A DNA stretch of 56,873 nucleotides, from the NCBI GenBank assembly GCA_937123825.1, contig CAKZKQ010000034.1:1-56873 (forward strand), read 5' to 3'. Origin of the DNA: an uncultured Pseudomonadota bacterium. GTDB lineage: Bacteria; Myxococcota_A; Bradymonadia; Bradymonadales; GCA-2716585. The translations under genes and the position numbers were made by a program. Each line of letters starts with the position of its first letter. The stretch's first letter is position 1. Positions 46,297 to 55,150 of this stretch are shown here, in pieces. A model generated the notes under the pieces. That model was not told where the DNA came from and searched no databases. It worked only from the letters and a program-made list of their open reading frames with translations.

Positions 46297-47400
46297 TCAC
46301 CAGCGTCCAGACACAGGCTGCACCCAGGCTTTTTTGCCCTGAGGGTCGCTCACCACCGCCCGAAGATAATCCCCCGCTGCTGCGCCCGGCACCTTGTGTG
46401 AGGCGCTGTGGCCCTGGTGCGTGGCCAGGACTTTGCCCCCCTTGCCGATGAAGGTGATCGTCACCGCGGGCCCTTTGGGGTCGGCCATCACATGAAGCGA
46501 GCCTCCAGCCTGTCGGACATCGGCCAGGATCAGCCCGTTGGAGCTGTAAAACCGCCCTTCCTCCATCGCCTTGCGGATGGACGCCGGATCGCGCGCCGCC
46601 CGCACCATCACAAAGCCCCGATCGCCCTCGTAGGCCATCTCCCCGCGGGCCCGCACTGCCTGCGCGTCGTTGTAGTGGTGGGCGTCGTCGGTGGCCACGC
46701 CATAAACCCTGGCCCCGGCGCTCAGCGCCCGATCCCAGAGCGCTTCGGTTGAGGGGTGCGCTTTGTCACCGGCGTTGTTGGAGTCCACGGCCTCGTTGGC
46801 GATCTCCAGGAGCAGAGGCTGGTGGCCCATGGCCAGCGATGTGATCAGCGCCCCATCGGCGCCGTAATGAAAGTTGGGGTGGTTGATCTGGGCCAGCCCG
46901 CCAAGCTCCCTGGTCAGCGCCAACGCCCGGCCGTAGATCGCCTCGCGCTCCTTGGAGCCCGTCCTTGGCCAGACGATCCGGCGTTGGTCGGGCGGTTCGA
47001 CAAAGAGCGCGTTGACGTGCAGCAAGCAAGCCCGACCCGGCAACGGCGGCGGCTGACAATCGCGGCTGTTCTGGGTCAACTCCACCCCCGGTAAGGCCAG
47101 CAGAGTTGGGTGCGCCGGGGGATCGGTGATGAAATCGTGGTCTGTGAAGACAATAAAGTCATAGCCGTGCTTGGCGTACCACGCCACCACCTCTTCGGGC
47201 GGCGTCTGGCTGTCCCCAGAGCGGTTGGAGTGGAGGTGAGTCTGCCCTTTGAGCCACTCCGAGGCCTTCGCCGCTGCGGGTTTGGCAGACGCCGCAGGCG
47301 GCTTTGGGGCTGGACCTGGGGACGGGTTTGGCCGCTCGCAAGCGCTCAGCAAAAACAAGAGCGCGGCGCCAATGCCCAGGGCAAAAATGGAGCGTGGCAT
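46297..47400 (-). CDS. PHP-domain lipoprotein (metal-dependent phosphoesterase-like)
   Basis: 367 residues: MPRSIFALGIGAALLFLLSAC gives a lipobox with Cys at 21, then a Pro/Ala linker. The PHP domain shows metal-binding GQTHLHSNRSGDS and FIVFTDHDFIT, with further His/Asp in AQINHPNFHYG and VATDDAHHYNDAQA. PHP enzymes hydrolyse phosphate esters with two or three metals; a lipoprotein form would act outside the cytoplasm. The C-terminal part (about 290-367, GGSLHVMADPKGPAVTITFIGKGG) is a beta-sandwich-like extension. AGGA lies eight bases before ATG 47400; the frame upstream adds no signal. It is divergent from the PLC-like gene. Confidence 0.87.
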   Translation of the reverse strand: MPRSIFALGIGAALLFLLSACERPNPSPGPAPKPPAASAKPAAAKASEWLKGQTHLHSNRSGDSQTPPEEVVAWYAKHGYDFIVFTDHDFITDPPAHPTLLALPGVELTQNSRDCQPPPLPGRACLLHVNALFVEPPDQRRIVWPRTGSKEREAIYGRALALTRELGGLAQINHPNFHYGADGALITSLAMGHQPLLLEIANEAVDSNNAGDKAHPSTEALWDRALSAGARVYGVATDDAHHYNDAQAVRARGEMAYEGDRGFVMVRAARDPASIRKAMEEGRFYSSNGLILADVRQAGGSLHVMADPKGPAVTITFIGKGGKVLATHQGHSASHKVPGAAAGDYLRAVVSDPQGKKAWVQPVSGRW

Positions 47401-47458
47401 GGTGGGATTCCTGGCTGGGGGTTTGTCATGGCAGCTCGGCTTGTGTTGAAGTAGAGCA

Positions 47459-48421
47459 ATGAACTCTTGGGGCACATACATTCCCACCGCGATCTTGTGC
47501 GGGGTGCTGGCGGCTTGCTGCTGGGGCTGCGCAGATCCTTCCGAGGACACCGCAGGTGCACCCAATGGTGATCAGGGCCTGCCCTGGACTGGCCCCGCCG
47601 CCGAGCCTTCGCCAAGGTCTGCGGAGGCGCTGCCCGATCCCAACGGCTGCAATGGGTGGTCGCAGCTGTGCGGGCGGCGCTTTGATCAAGTCGCCTACGC
47701 CACCACGCACAACGCCATGGCCAACACCGATCGCGGCTTCCACGGCCCCAATCAGCACCACTCCATCGCTCGCCAGCTTGCCGCGGGCGTGCGCGCGCTG
47801 ATGCTCGACACCTACCTGGAAGATGGACAAACGATGCTCTGTCACGGCGTGTGTCTGGCAGGCTCCCAGCCCCTGGTCGAAGGGCTGGCAGAGATCGAGG
47901 CTTTTCTGGCCGCCAACCCCCGCGAGGTGGTGACGATCATCTTTGAGAGCTACATCAGCGCCCAACAAACCCAGCAGGCCTTTGAAGACAGCGGCTTAAA
48001 CCCCCACCTCTACCACCGCCCCGAAGGACAGGGGCAGGACTGGCCCACGCTTGAAGAGATGATCGACGCCGGGGAGCGCCTGGTGGTCCTGACCGATCGG
48101 GAAGGCTCGCAGACCGGTTGGCACCTGGATGTGTGGTCGCTGGCCTGGGAGACCCACTACAGCGCGCGCAGCGCCGAGGACTTCACCTGCAACCCCAACC
48201 GGGGCGACACCAACAACGCGCTCTTCATCTTCAACCACTTCTTGACCAACCCGATCGGGCTGCCCGAGCTGGCCGAGCAGGTCAACCACAACCCGCTCCT
48301 TGGTCAGCGCGCCGAGCAGTGCCAGAACGCCAGCGGCAAGCTGCCCAACTTCATCACCGTGGACTTCTACTCCATCGGCGATGTCTTGACCGTGGTCAAC
48401 GCGCTCAACGGCGTCCATTGA
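47459..48421 (+). CDS. PI-PLC X-domain-like lipoprotein
   Basis: 320 residues. Signal MNSWGTYIPTAILCGVLAACCWGC with the lipid Cys at 18-24, a Pro/Gly/Ser linker, then a phosphatidylinositol phospholipase C X-like domain: VAYATTHNAMAN (catalytic His), ALMLDTYLEDG (Asp), LCHGVCL (second His region), VVTIIFESY. The domain lacks the Y half of eukaryotic enzymes, as in bacterial PLC. It may cleave phosphatidylinositol or glycosyl-linked lipids of prey or host; this is inference. It sits back to back with the PHP lipoprotein, with only 58 bases between starts. Confidence 0.87.
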   Translation: MNSWGTYIPTAILCGVLAACCWGCADPSEDTAGAPNGDQGLPWTGPAAEPSPRSAEALPDPNGCNGWSQLCGRRFDQVAYATTHNAMANTDRGFHGPNQHHSIARQLAAGVRALMLDTYLEDGQTMLCHGVCLAGSQPLVEGLAEIEAFLAANPREVVTIIFESYISAQQTQQAFEDSGLNPHLYHRPEGQGQDWPTLEEMIDAGERLVVLTDREGSQTGWHLDVWSLAWETHYSARSAEDFTCNPNRGDTNNALFIFNHFLTNPIGLPELAEQVNHNPLLGQRAEQCQNASGKLPNFITVDFYSIGDVLTVVNALNGVH

Positions 48422-48448
48422 ACATGCCTGCGCCAAGCGCAGACCTGC

Positions 48449-48484
48449 TACTCCAACCACTCCAACGACTCCAACTACTCCAGA
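48449..48484. repeat. 9-base tandem repeat x4 at a convergent gene junction
   Basis: TACTCCAAC, CACTCCAAC, GACTCCAAC, TACTCCAGA follow one another from 48449 to 48484, between the PLC-like gene and the end of the minus-strand gene at 48475. The repeat includes the latter's TAG stop; on the minus strand it reads LE*-LES-LEW-LE*, so copy loss or gain could alter that C-terminus. Confidence 0.7.
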
Positions 48485-49086
48485 ATCCCGGCACTGTGCC
48501 CATCAAGGAACTGCCCCGCGTCGCCGTCGGTCGTCTGCTGGATGCCCAGCGGCGACATCGCCAGCGCGTCGATGGCGCTGTGCGCGTCGTGGGCCTCAAA
48601 CCCACCCTTGCCCAGCGTCCAACCCGCCAGCCACATCGGCGTGGTCGTCGCGCCGCCCAAAGAGGCGCTGCGCTGCTTCAAGCTCGATGGGACGCTGCGC
48701 TCCAGACGCAAACGCGCCAACTCCCTGGCAAAGACCGCGATGATGATCGCCCGGCCCGTGTCGCTCTCAACCGGCGCCTGGTTGAGACAGTCGACCAGAA
48801 TGTCGGGGTTGACCACCACCGACTGGCCCTCCAGCGCCGCCAGACAGGTCTGGCTCTCGTCCAGCACCAACTCCACGGGCTCGTTCAAGCCCAGCAGCCG
48901 GGCGGCGTGGCTGAAGAGCACACTCAAGACCCAGGGCTCCAGGGTCAGCTTGCGAGACGCTGCCGCGTCAGCCCGGCGTTTGCGCACCCACCGACCCAGA
49001 CGCTTGGCGCCGCGCGCCGCCACAAAACCGCTCCCCAGGGCCACAGCCCCCACACCGACCGCCAACACAGGCAATGGAAATGGCAT
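48475..49086 (-). CDS. Membrane-anchored protein, degenerate M48-peptidase-like
   Basis: 203 residues. ATG 49086 has an ideal AAGGAGG six bases before it. An N-terminal hydrophobic segment (PLPVLAVGVGAVALGSGFVAA) is followed by a basic stretch and a soluble part. LAALEGQSVVVNPDILVDCL and AIIIAVFARELARLRLERS sit where M48 peptidases have a beta-ribbon and the HExxH helix; here the zinc His residues are replaced (ARELARL), so if related it is catalytically dead. The resemblance is faint. Function unknown. Its 3' end coincides with the tandem repeat. Confidence 0.65.
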   Translation of the reverse strand: MPFPLPVLAVGVGAVALGSGFVAARGAKRLGRWVRKRRADAAASRKLTLEPWVLSVLFSHAARLLGLNEPVELVLDESQTCLAALEGQSVVVNPDILVDCLNQAPVESDTGRAIIIAVFARELARLRLERSVPSSLKQRSASLGGATTTPMWLAGWTLGKGGFEAHDAHSAIDALAMSPLGIQQTTDGDAGQFLDGHSAGILE

Positions 49087-49337
49087 CGACATCCTCCTTG
49101 GATTGTTTGCATTCAGCAGCACTTCAACGCCCCACGCGCGTCTTCAAAATGCGGCCACTGAACCTCTGAACAAATGACTGGTTAACTGTATCCATGTTCA
49201 GAGCCCTGTCAATGCCCCTTTGCTTGTCTTTTCAAAGAATAAATCGCAACTTCTGGGCCATTGACAGGCCAACGCACCACCATCACTCTTTAAGGTGATT
49301 TGTGGTCGCACACACCACCCCAACCAAGGAGACGCCC

Positions 49338-50060
49338 ATGGGCAGGTATCTGTCGTGCTTCACCTACTTGTTCAAGTACGCCAACTGGACACCCACCGTG
49401 GGCCTGGGCGCGCTGATGATGTTCATCCCCATTGTCGGCCCCATCGTCGTCAATGGCTGGCTCATTGAACTCCAACGCCTGCGCGTCGAAGGCGATGAAG
49501 AGACTCTGCCGGAACTGAGTTTCGATCGCTTCGGTGAACTCCTCTCCCTCGGCCTCCAACCCTTCCTGGCCGGGCTGCTCTTCATCTTCCCCATGGTCAT
49601 GCTCGCCCAATTCATCATGGCCGGCGTCATCTTCGGCGGCTTCCTCGTCTCCGCCGTCATCACCACCGCGCTGGTCAGCATCCTGGGCGATCTGGGCGGC
49701 CTCGTCGGCGTCCTCCTGACCGTCTTGCTGGCCGTCGTCGTCATGGGCCTCTTCATGGGCGCCATGTGGGCCTTCGGCGCCATCATCCAGGTCGCCATGC
49801 TCCGCGTCGAACACACCGGCCAATTCAGCGCCGCCTTCGACTTCGGCGCCCTCAAAGACAACGTCTCCCACATGGCCAAAGACATGCTCGTGGGCAACAT
49901 CATCATCGGCATCGGCTCCATCCCCGTCGCCATGCTCGGCTACCTGATGTGCCTCATCGGCGTCTTCCCCGCCATCTTCATCATCTCCGCCGCAGGCGCC
50001 GAACTCCGCTCCCAAGTCTACCGCTCCTACCTCGCCCAGGGACACCCGCCGATCACGTGA
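49338..50060 (+). CDS. DUF4013 family integral membrane protein
   Basis: 240 residues with six or so hydrophobic segments. The start MGRYLSCFTYLFKYANWTPTVGLGALMMFIPIVG-type sequence and GWLIELQRLRVEGDEETLPELS are the conserved features of DUF4013, found in bacteria and archaea and of unknown function. AAGGAG six bases before ATG 49338 fixes the start; a frame reaching 49302 has none. The family is often encoded alone, as here. Confidence 0.82.
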   Translation: MGRYLSCFTYLFKYANWTPTVGLGALMMFIPIVGPIVVNGWLIELQRLRVEGDEETLPELSFDRFGELLSLGLQPFLAGLLFIFPMVMLAQFIMAGVIFGGFLVSAVITTALVSILGDLGGLVGVLLTVLLAVVVMGLFMGAMWAFGAIIQVAMLRVEHTGQFSAAFDFGALKDNVSHMAKDMLVGNIIIGIGSIPVAMLGYLMCLIGVFPAIFIISAAGAELRSQVYRSYLAQGHPPIT

Positions 50061-50345
50061 GGGACTCACGTGATCGAGTTCGCGGCGTCTGCGCTTCGCT
50101 GGACTTGCTTTCGGTTCGCTTGCTGGCGCTGCGCTTGTGGTTCGGTCGCCGGCGCTGCGCTTGGCTTCCTTGTGGTTCGTTCGCTTCGCTCACTTATGGC
50201 ATTTGTGATGGGTGGGTTCTTGGCTTCGCCGGGACGAGTGGGGCATGTTGGCGAAAGTGGTTCGTTTGGGGTGGTCGAGTCGTGCGGACTGTGGATTTGT
50301 GAGTTTGGGGTGTTCGCAGGCCGTCAGGCCTCCATGGGTCCAACG

Positions 50346-50514
50346 CAAACCCAAGCACTTTAAAATAGAAAGATGCTGCGGGTTTGGGGCGAGCAATGAT
50401 GAGTGCAGGGGCCCAATCAGAAATGAGCCGCAGGCTGCCAAGCCATTAAAGGCCTGACGCCAAACCCAACCAATTCAAAAAGAAAAAGCCACGGGTTTGG
50501 GGCGAGCAATGATG
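50346..50514. repeat. Direct repeat with internal CAAACCC/GGGTTTG stems
   Basis: A 23-base sequence CGGGTTTGGGGCGAGCAATGATG-type is present at 50379-50401 and 50492-50514 without mismatch. Each copy is preceded by CAAACCC (50346-50352 and 50461-50467), so each unit can fold a CAAACCC/GGGTTTG stem around an A-rich loop. The repeats lie in a 547-base gap (50061-50607) that holds no supported gene. Confidence 0.7.
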
Positions 50515-50607
50515 GATGTCAGACGCCTCACGGGGAGCGAAGCCATAGCAGCGCTATTGCGAGCGACTCGTGTGGTGTCTGGCGCCATCAGGGCCGTCCC
50601 AAACAGA

Positions 50608-52083
50608 CTACCAGTCGTCTTCGCCCCATGCATCCTCATCCCAGTCTTCTTCGAAGGAGGCGGAGGAGAGGGTGGATTCGATGGCGTTGATGATGGCCTG
50701 GGCGCGATCCTGGGAGAGTCCGAGGACTTCGCCGAAGTCGAAGATCAGGGCGCCTTCTTCGGCGGTGATGTCGTCGTCGGCGTATTGGACCGAGGCGGCC
50801 AGGGCGAAGGCGGTTTCGCGGTCTTCGACGCTGTTGAGGGCGCTGGCGACAAAGCCCATGGCGGACTCGTAGCCCCGGCGGTCGATCAGGCCAACGGCCT
50901 TATGGACGAGGGCCAGGATCTGCTCATCGCCCATGCCCGCAAAGAGGGGCACATCCGAGACGGCCTTGAGGACCATGTCTTCTTCGTCGGGATCGACCTC
51001 GCCGTCAGCCATGGCGCCGAGCGCGGCGGCGACAGCCATGGCGCGCAGGCGCTGCTTGCTGCTGGAGCTGGCGGCGGCGGCGCGCATGGAGGAGTGGCTC
51101 TCGATGGGGGAGCTGTGGCGGGCGGCCTGGGCCATCTCGGCGTGGCTTTGGGCGGCGGCGATGGCTTGCTGGGCCATTTCGGCCTGAATCTGACCGTAGG
51201 CGTCGATGATGGCAAAGCGGGCCACGGTCTGGGTGCCGGTGTGCTCAAAGTAGTTGGTGGTGGCGTCCAGACCAGCGGCCAGGTAATCGAGGCCGCTGTC
51301 AGCCACGTTCACAAAGCTCTTGATCTTGCCCACGACCAGATCCTGGGTCAGGCCCTTTTCATCCACGAAGCCTTTGACCCAACCGGCCGAGGACGACATG
51401 GCGTTCTTGATGAAGCCCTGCTTCTCGGCGGCGCTGTCGCCGGGGACGTAGTCGGAGAGCGCGTCGTAGAGCTTGTTGCCGCCGCCGCTGTTGGAGGTCA
51501 GCCCGTCGATGCCACTGATGATCTTCTCCATGAAGTCGGGGCCAAGCGGCACCAGGCCATCAATGGCCACCCAGGCGGCCAGGCGCATCAAATCCGCCTT
51601 GCCGTAGTCCCCCAGGGACTCCACAAAGTCTCCCAGGCCGTCTTTGGGCAGGCCGTTGAGGAGCATGAAGGCGCTGATCTCGGCCACCAGCTTCAGGCCG
51701 GCGTCAATGGCCTGGGTGGTGTCCGACTTCGGCGTCAGCTTGTCAAGGAAGCCCAGGAAGGAGAAGTTCTGGCCGATCTTGCTGGCCATGGCCGTGGCCG
51801 CAGCCACCTGATCGACGGTGTCCACGATGCTGAAGATCTTCAGCGCGCGGCGGTACTTCAGCCCCTGCTCTTCATCCAGAAAGAGCACCACGGTGCGACC
51901 GGCGACCTGCGCCACCACGTCGTCATCGGTCTCACCGGTCACGCGGCGGACCATGTCATCAAAGCTGGTGTCGTTGACCCACTGACCCGGCACGATGAAG
52001 TCCAGCGCGCGCAAGACCGCCGTGGTCGCACCACCGGTGGGCAGCTCATCGATGAGTTGGTTGATCGGCACAATGGTAGACAT
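50608..52083 (-). CDS. TerB-like domain protein with unknown N-terminal region
   Basis: 491 residues, no signal or membrane segments. Residues 1-330 are helical and not recognised. Residues 340-365 are Ala/Ser-rich. From about 370 the sequence (AMAVAAALGAMADGEVDPDEEDMVL, then ALIFDFGEVLGLSQDRAQAI) fits the TerB-like helical domain, which often binds metals or membranes through conserved acidic residues. The acidic end EEDWDEDAWGEDDW is striking. Like the TerB-like gene at 38282 it may belong to a stress system. Alternative frames across it on the other strand lack any conserved motif. Confidence 0.8.
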   Translation of the reverse strand: MSTIVPINQLIDELPTGGATTAVLRALDFIVPGQWVNDTSFDDMVRRVTGETDDDVVAQVAGRTVVLFLDEEQGLKYRRALKIFSIVDTVDQVAAATAMASKIGQNFSFLGFLDKLTPKSDTTQAIDAGLKLVAEISAFMLLNGLPKDGLGDFVESLGDYGKADLMRLAAWVAIDGLVPLGPDFMEKIISGIDGLTSNSGGGNKLYDALSDYVPGDSAAEKQGFIKNAMSSSAGWVKGFVDEKGLTQDLVVGKIKSFVNVADSGLDYLAAGLDATTNYFEHTGTQTVARFAIIDAYGQIQAEMAQQAIAAAQSHAEMAQAARHSSPIESHSSMRAAAASSSSKQRLRAMAVAAALGAMADGEVDPDEEDMVLKAVSDVPLFAGMGDEQILALVHKAVGLIDRRGYESAMGFVASALNSVEDRETAFALAASVQYADDDITAEEGALIFDFGEVLGLSQDRAQAIINAIESTLSSASFEEDWDEDAWGEDDW

Positions 52084-52729
52084 ATCTCTCTGCCTCCTGC
52101 TGGCGAAAAATCTTCAGCGGCGCCGCTTTGGGCCGCTTGTCATGCAAGGAACTAGGAAAGACGGATCGCAGGCAAGGCATCCAGGCACGCAGCGTCTGCG
52201 AGGCGGCCCTCAGTGAAGGAAAACCAACCCCATGCGCGCCCTGCAAGACGGGACCATAAGAGCCCCACCACGACCGCAGAGACTTCCTTTGTTTCTTCTT
52301 ACGCTTCAACGCGTTCAGCATGGGGTGTAACGACCGAGCTTCTGCATTGTCAAGCCTCGCCCCATCTGGCCCCACCCTTCCAAAACCCTCAACGCCTCAA
52401 AACACTGGGATTTCGCAGGTGCCCGCGCTCACATACAGGCCCACCCAAGGCCAATCTTTTGCCCACCCAAAGCGGATAAAAGATGCCCCTGGTGGGGCAG
52501 CGTTCATCCACACCAACGCGGCCATCACCGGCACCAAGCCCCAAAGCGTCAGTCAGTGACAAATCATTCAAGGGCGGCACAGCGCTTGCTTTGACCCAGG
52601 GCCAGACATCGGCGGCGTGGCGCAGAGACCAAACCACGCGCTGCGCCGCCGATGGGATGCCTTTGTAGAACGGCCAGAAGTGGTTTGTGGCCGCTGTCCA
52701 AAGGCACCAACCCCATGGAGGAGAGAGCC
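52084..52729. other. Intergenic region without a recognised gene
   Basis: About 650 bases. No RNA, repeat or convincing ORF was seen. A ribosome-binding site GGAGGAGAG (52718-52726) belongs to the gene starting at 52730. The left part must hold the promoter of the minus-strand gene at 50608-52083; no clear -35/-10 pair stands out. Confidence 0.4.
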
Positions 52730-53824
52730 ATGAACCACCCCATCACCTTGCCAAGCCCTTTGGGATTGTCTCCAAACGCGCCGCAGCGCCCCAGACCCAC
52801 GCTGGCCTGGACGCTGGCGCTTTCGGTCTTGCTTTTATGGACGTCTGCGATCCCCTGGAGCACCGCAGCCCACGCCGACGACCTCACCGCCCAGCCAAGC
52901 GCCGCACAGGGCGACCTCGGAGATCTCGATCCACACTTTGAGTTGGAGCTTCAAGAAGACGCTTCGGTCCTTGGTCGCAGCCTCTCCATGGGCGGCGTCG
53001 CCGCCACACACGCCGCCCTCTACACCTGGGCCTACTTTGCCTGGTACCGGGGCCGAAACCTCTCGCCGACCCTGGAGCTGCGCGACGAAGGCTTCTTTGG
53101 GATCGACACCTACGCGGGCGGCGCCGACAAGCTTGGCCACATGTACTCCAACTACGCCCTGACGCGACTGACCACCAACCTGCTCCAGTACGGCGGGTGG
53201 GGCAAAACCACCAGCACGATCCTCTCGGCGGGACTGACGCTGAGCTTCTTCACCGCCATCGAGCTCAAGGACGGTTACCACCGCAACTTTGGCTTTTCGT
53301 GGGGGGACATGGCCTTCAACGGCCTGGGCATCGGGATGGCGATCATCATGGACACCTTCCCGCAAGTCGACGCCATCTTTGACTTCAAGGTTGAGTACGT
53401 GCCCACCGACCTCTTCATCGATCAGGTCGTCAATGAGGGATTGGTGGACGCCGCCGAGGACTACTCGGGCCAGACCTTCATGCTGGCCTGGCACCTGTCG
53501 AGCGTTCCGCAGCTGCAGGACCACTCAAGCACCGCCTGGATGCGCTACCTGGACGCCGTGGTGGGCTTTAAATCCACCCACTACCTGCCCAAACCCGTTG
53601 AACCGGGCGCCATCCCGCGCCAGGACCTCTTTCTGGGCCTCTCACTCAATGTCCAGCAGATCATCGACGACACCTTTTACCGCAAGCCTGCGCAGCGCCA
53701 GGGGGCTGGGTACGGGGCGCTGGCCTTCACCAACGAGATCGTCGCCATCCCATACACCACCCTGCCCCTGGTCAACTTCTCGCGCGACGCCTCCGAACTC
53801 GACACCGCCGAACCCATCCCCTGA
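52730..53824 (+). CDS. DUF2279-like exported membrane protein
   Basis: 364 residues with a signal or anchor segment (LAWTLALSVLLLWTSAIPWSTAAHA). The core ADKLGHMYSNYALTRLTTNLLQYGG, then IELKDGYHRNFGFSWGDMAFNGLG, matches DUF2279 / YfiM-like proteins, whose DKxxH and F..GD..N patterns are the family signature; the role is unknown, probably at or near the outer membrane. A strong GGAGGAG precedes the ATG by eight bases. The C-terminal half (from about 200, ADFKVEYVPTDLF) is an unrecognised extension. It converges on the LysR gene with an 8-base gap. Confidence 0.8.
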   Translation: MNHPITLPSPLGLSPNAPQRPRPTLAWTLALSVLLLWTSAIPWSTAAHADDLTAQPSAAQGDLGDLDPHFELELQEDASVLGRSLSMGGVAATHAALYTWAYFAWYRGRNLSPTLELRDEGFFGIDTYAGGADKLGHMYSNYALTRLTTNLLQYGGWGKTTSTILSAGLTLSFFTAIELKDGYHRNFGFSWGDMAFNGLGIGMAIIMDTFPQVDAIFDFKVEYVPTDLFIDQVVNEGLVDAAEDYSGQTFMLAWHLSSVPQLQDHSSTAWMRYLDAVVGFKSTHYLPKPVEPGAIPRQDLFLGLSLNVQQIIDDTFYRKPAQRQGAGYGALAFTNEIVAIPYTTLPLVNFSRDASELDTAEPIP

Positions 53825-53832
53825 CCAACCAC

Positions 53833-54720
53833 TCAATCGCTGGGCAGCGCCTGGGTGATGGCTTTGGCGATGTGGTCGGCGACCAGACGGATGCGGGAGA
53901 CGCGCCGGGAGTCTTCGTGGATGACCAGCCAGATGTCGCGGGTGGGCAGGCTTTGGGGCGGGACAAGCTGGCGCAGGCTTTTGGGGGCCATTTGCACTGG
54001 CAGGAGCCCCATCCCAACCCCGGAGACCAAAGCCTCGCGCACCACGAGCGTACTGTTGGCTTTGAGGGACAAGGCGTCCTCGCCGCCGCGCTCGTAGAGC
54101 CAGGCCACCTCGGGCAGGTGGGCGTAGCGCTCGCTGTAGGTGACCAGACGATGGCCCGCCAGCGAGCCAGTGGGATCATCTGGCTGACCAAAGCGCTCCA
54201 GATACTCGGCCGAGGCGTAGAGGCCAAACTTGAGCGTTCCGATGCGCCGACCCACCAGACTGTTGCCGGTGGGACGCATCAGGCGCACGGCGATGTCGCA
54301 CTCGCGCCGGGCCAGCGACACGATGCGGTGCTCTGACATGACCGTCAGGCGCAAACCGGGGTGGGTCTCCAGCAAGGGCTCAAGTCCTGAGACAATCAAC
54401 TCACATGCGATCGTTTCGACGGTTGAGATCCGCACTTGTCCGGCGACTTCGCTGTGGCGGCCCAGCGCCTCTCGGGCCAACGCCATGGCGCGCTCTTCGA
54501 CCTCGATGGCGTGGTCGATCAGGCGTTGGCCATCGTCGGTGGGCATGAGTCCCTGGGGAGTGCGCTCAAAGAGCCGGACGCCCAGCGCCGCCTCCAGAGC
54601 ATCGAGTCTGCGACTGACCGTGGTGACGGCCACGCCCATCCGTCGCGCGGCGCCGGAGAGCGAGCGACGGCGAGCAGCAGCCAGCAGATAGCGCAGATCA
54701 TTCCAGTCAAAAGCGTCCAT
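53833..54720 (-). CDS. LysR-family transcriptional regulator
   Basis: 295 residues. N-terminal winged helix-turn-helix LRYLLAAARRRSLSGAARRM-type, GVAVTTVSRRLDALEAALGVRLFER, and a C-terminal effector-binding domain with ETIACELIVSGLEPLLE and LVHEDSRR. It will bind its own promoter region and a target gene. The divergent alpha/beta hydrolase gene begins 430 bases away and is the obvious candidate target. AGAGGA lies two bases before the ATG. Effector unknown. Confidence 0.95.
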   Translation of the reverse strand: MDAFDWNDLRYLLAAARRRSLSGAARRMGVAVTTVSRRLDALEAALGVRLFERTPQGLMPTDDGQRLIDHAIEVEERAMALAREALGRHSEVAGQVRISTVETIACELIVSGLEPLLETHPGLRLTVMSEHRIVSLARRECDIAVRLMRPTGNSLVGRRIGTLKFGLYASAEYLERFGQPDDPTGSLAGHRLVTYSERYAHLPEVAWLYERGGEDALSLKANSTLVVREALVSGVGMGLLPVQMAPKSLRQLVPPQSLPTRDIWLVIHEDSRRVSRIRLVADHIAKAITQALPSD

Positions 54721-55150
54721 GGTCCTCTCCCTGGTTCCACCTTACAAAGATAGAACAAGCGGGCGCCTGGGGGGTAGAGCGTTTTTGCAAAGCCACTGTG
54801 CCATATTCATCGCTGCGCCAGATTTGTTCGGGGTTTACACTCATTCATAGACGCAAGTGCGGCACACAAGCTTGACCGCACGACCACGGACCACACCTTC
54901 AGGCGCTGGCTCCCCACGCGACTGAAGTTGAGCGGCGCCACGCCATCAGGGCCAACCGCCCTGGGGGGTTTGGCGCAGTCCATGCCCGCATGAGGCATGG
55001 GGCCATTGGGACGCGTTGGTGTTTTTGACTGCCCTACCTGAGCAGATCAGCCCACCGACGCGCCCGAAGGCCCGCGAGGGCCTGTTTTGGCGCCTGGCGG
55101 TGCTTGTGCCATGGGTGCCGTGGTCACCGTGAAGCATGAGGAGGTTGACC
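54721..55150. other. Divergent regulatory region
   Basis: 430 bases between lysR and the hydrolase gene. ATTCAT occurs twice (about 54807 and 54842) and a short AGGCCC/GGGCCT hairpin followed by TGTTTT lies at 55068-55087, which could stop transcripts entering from the left. A LysR T-N11-A site could not be placed with confidence. Confidence 0.4.

Noticed and set aside
50497..52155. 552-codon open frame on the plus strand over the TerB-like gene
   Set aside because: Composition is Gly/Val/His-biased, no motifs and no ribosome-binding site; the minus-strand frame has a TerB-like domain and normal residue use.
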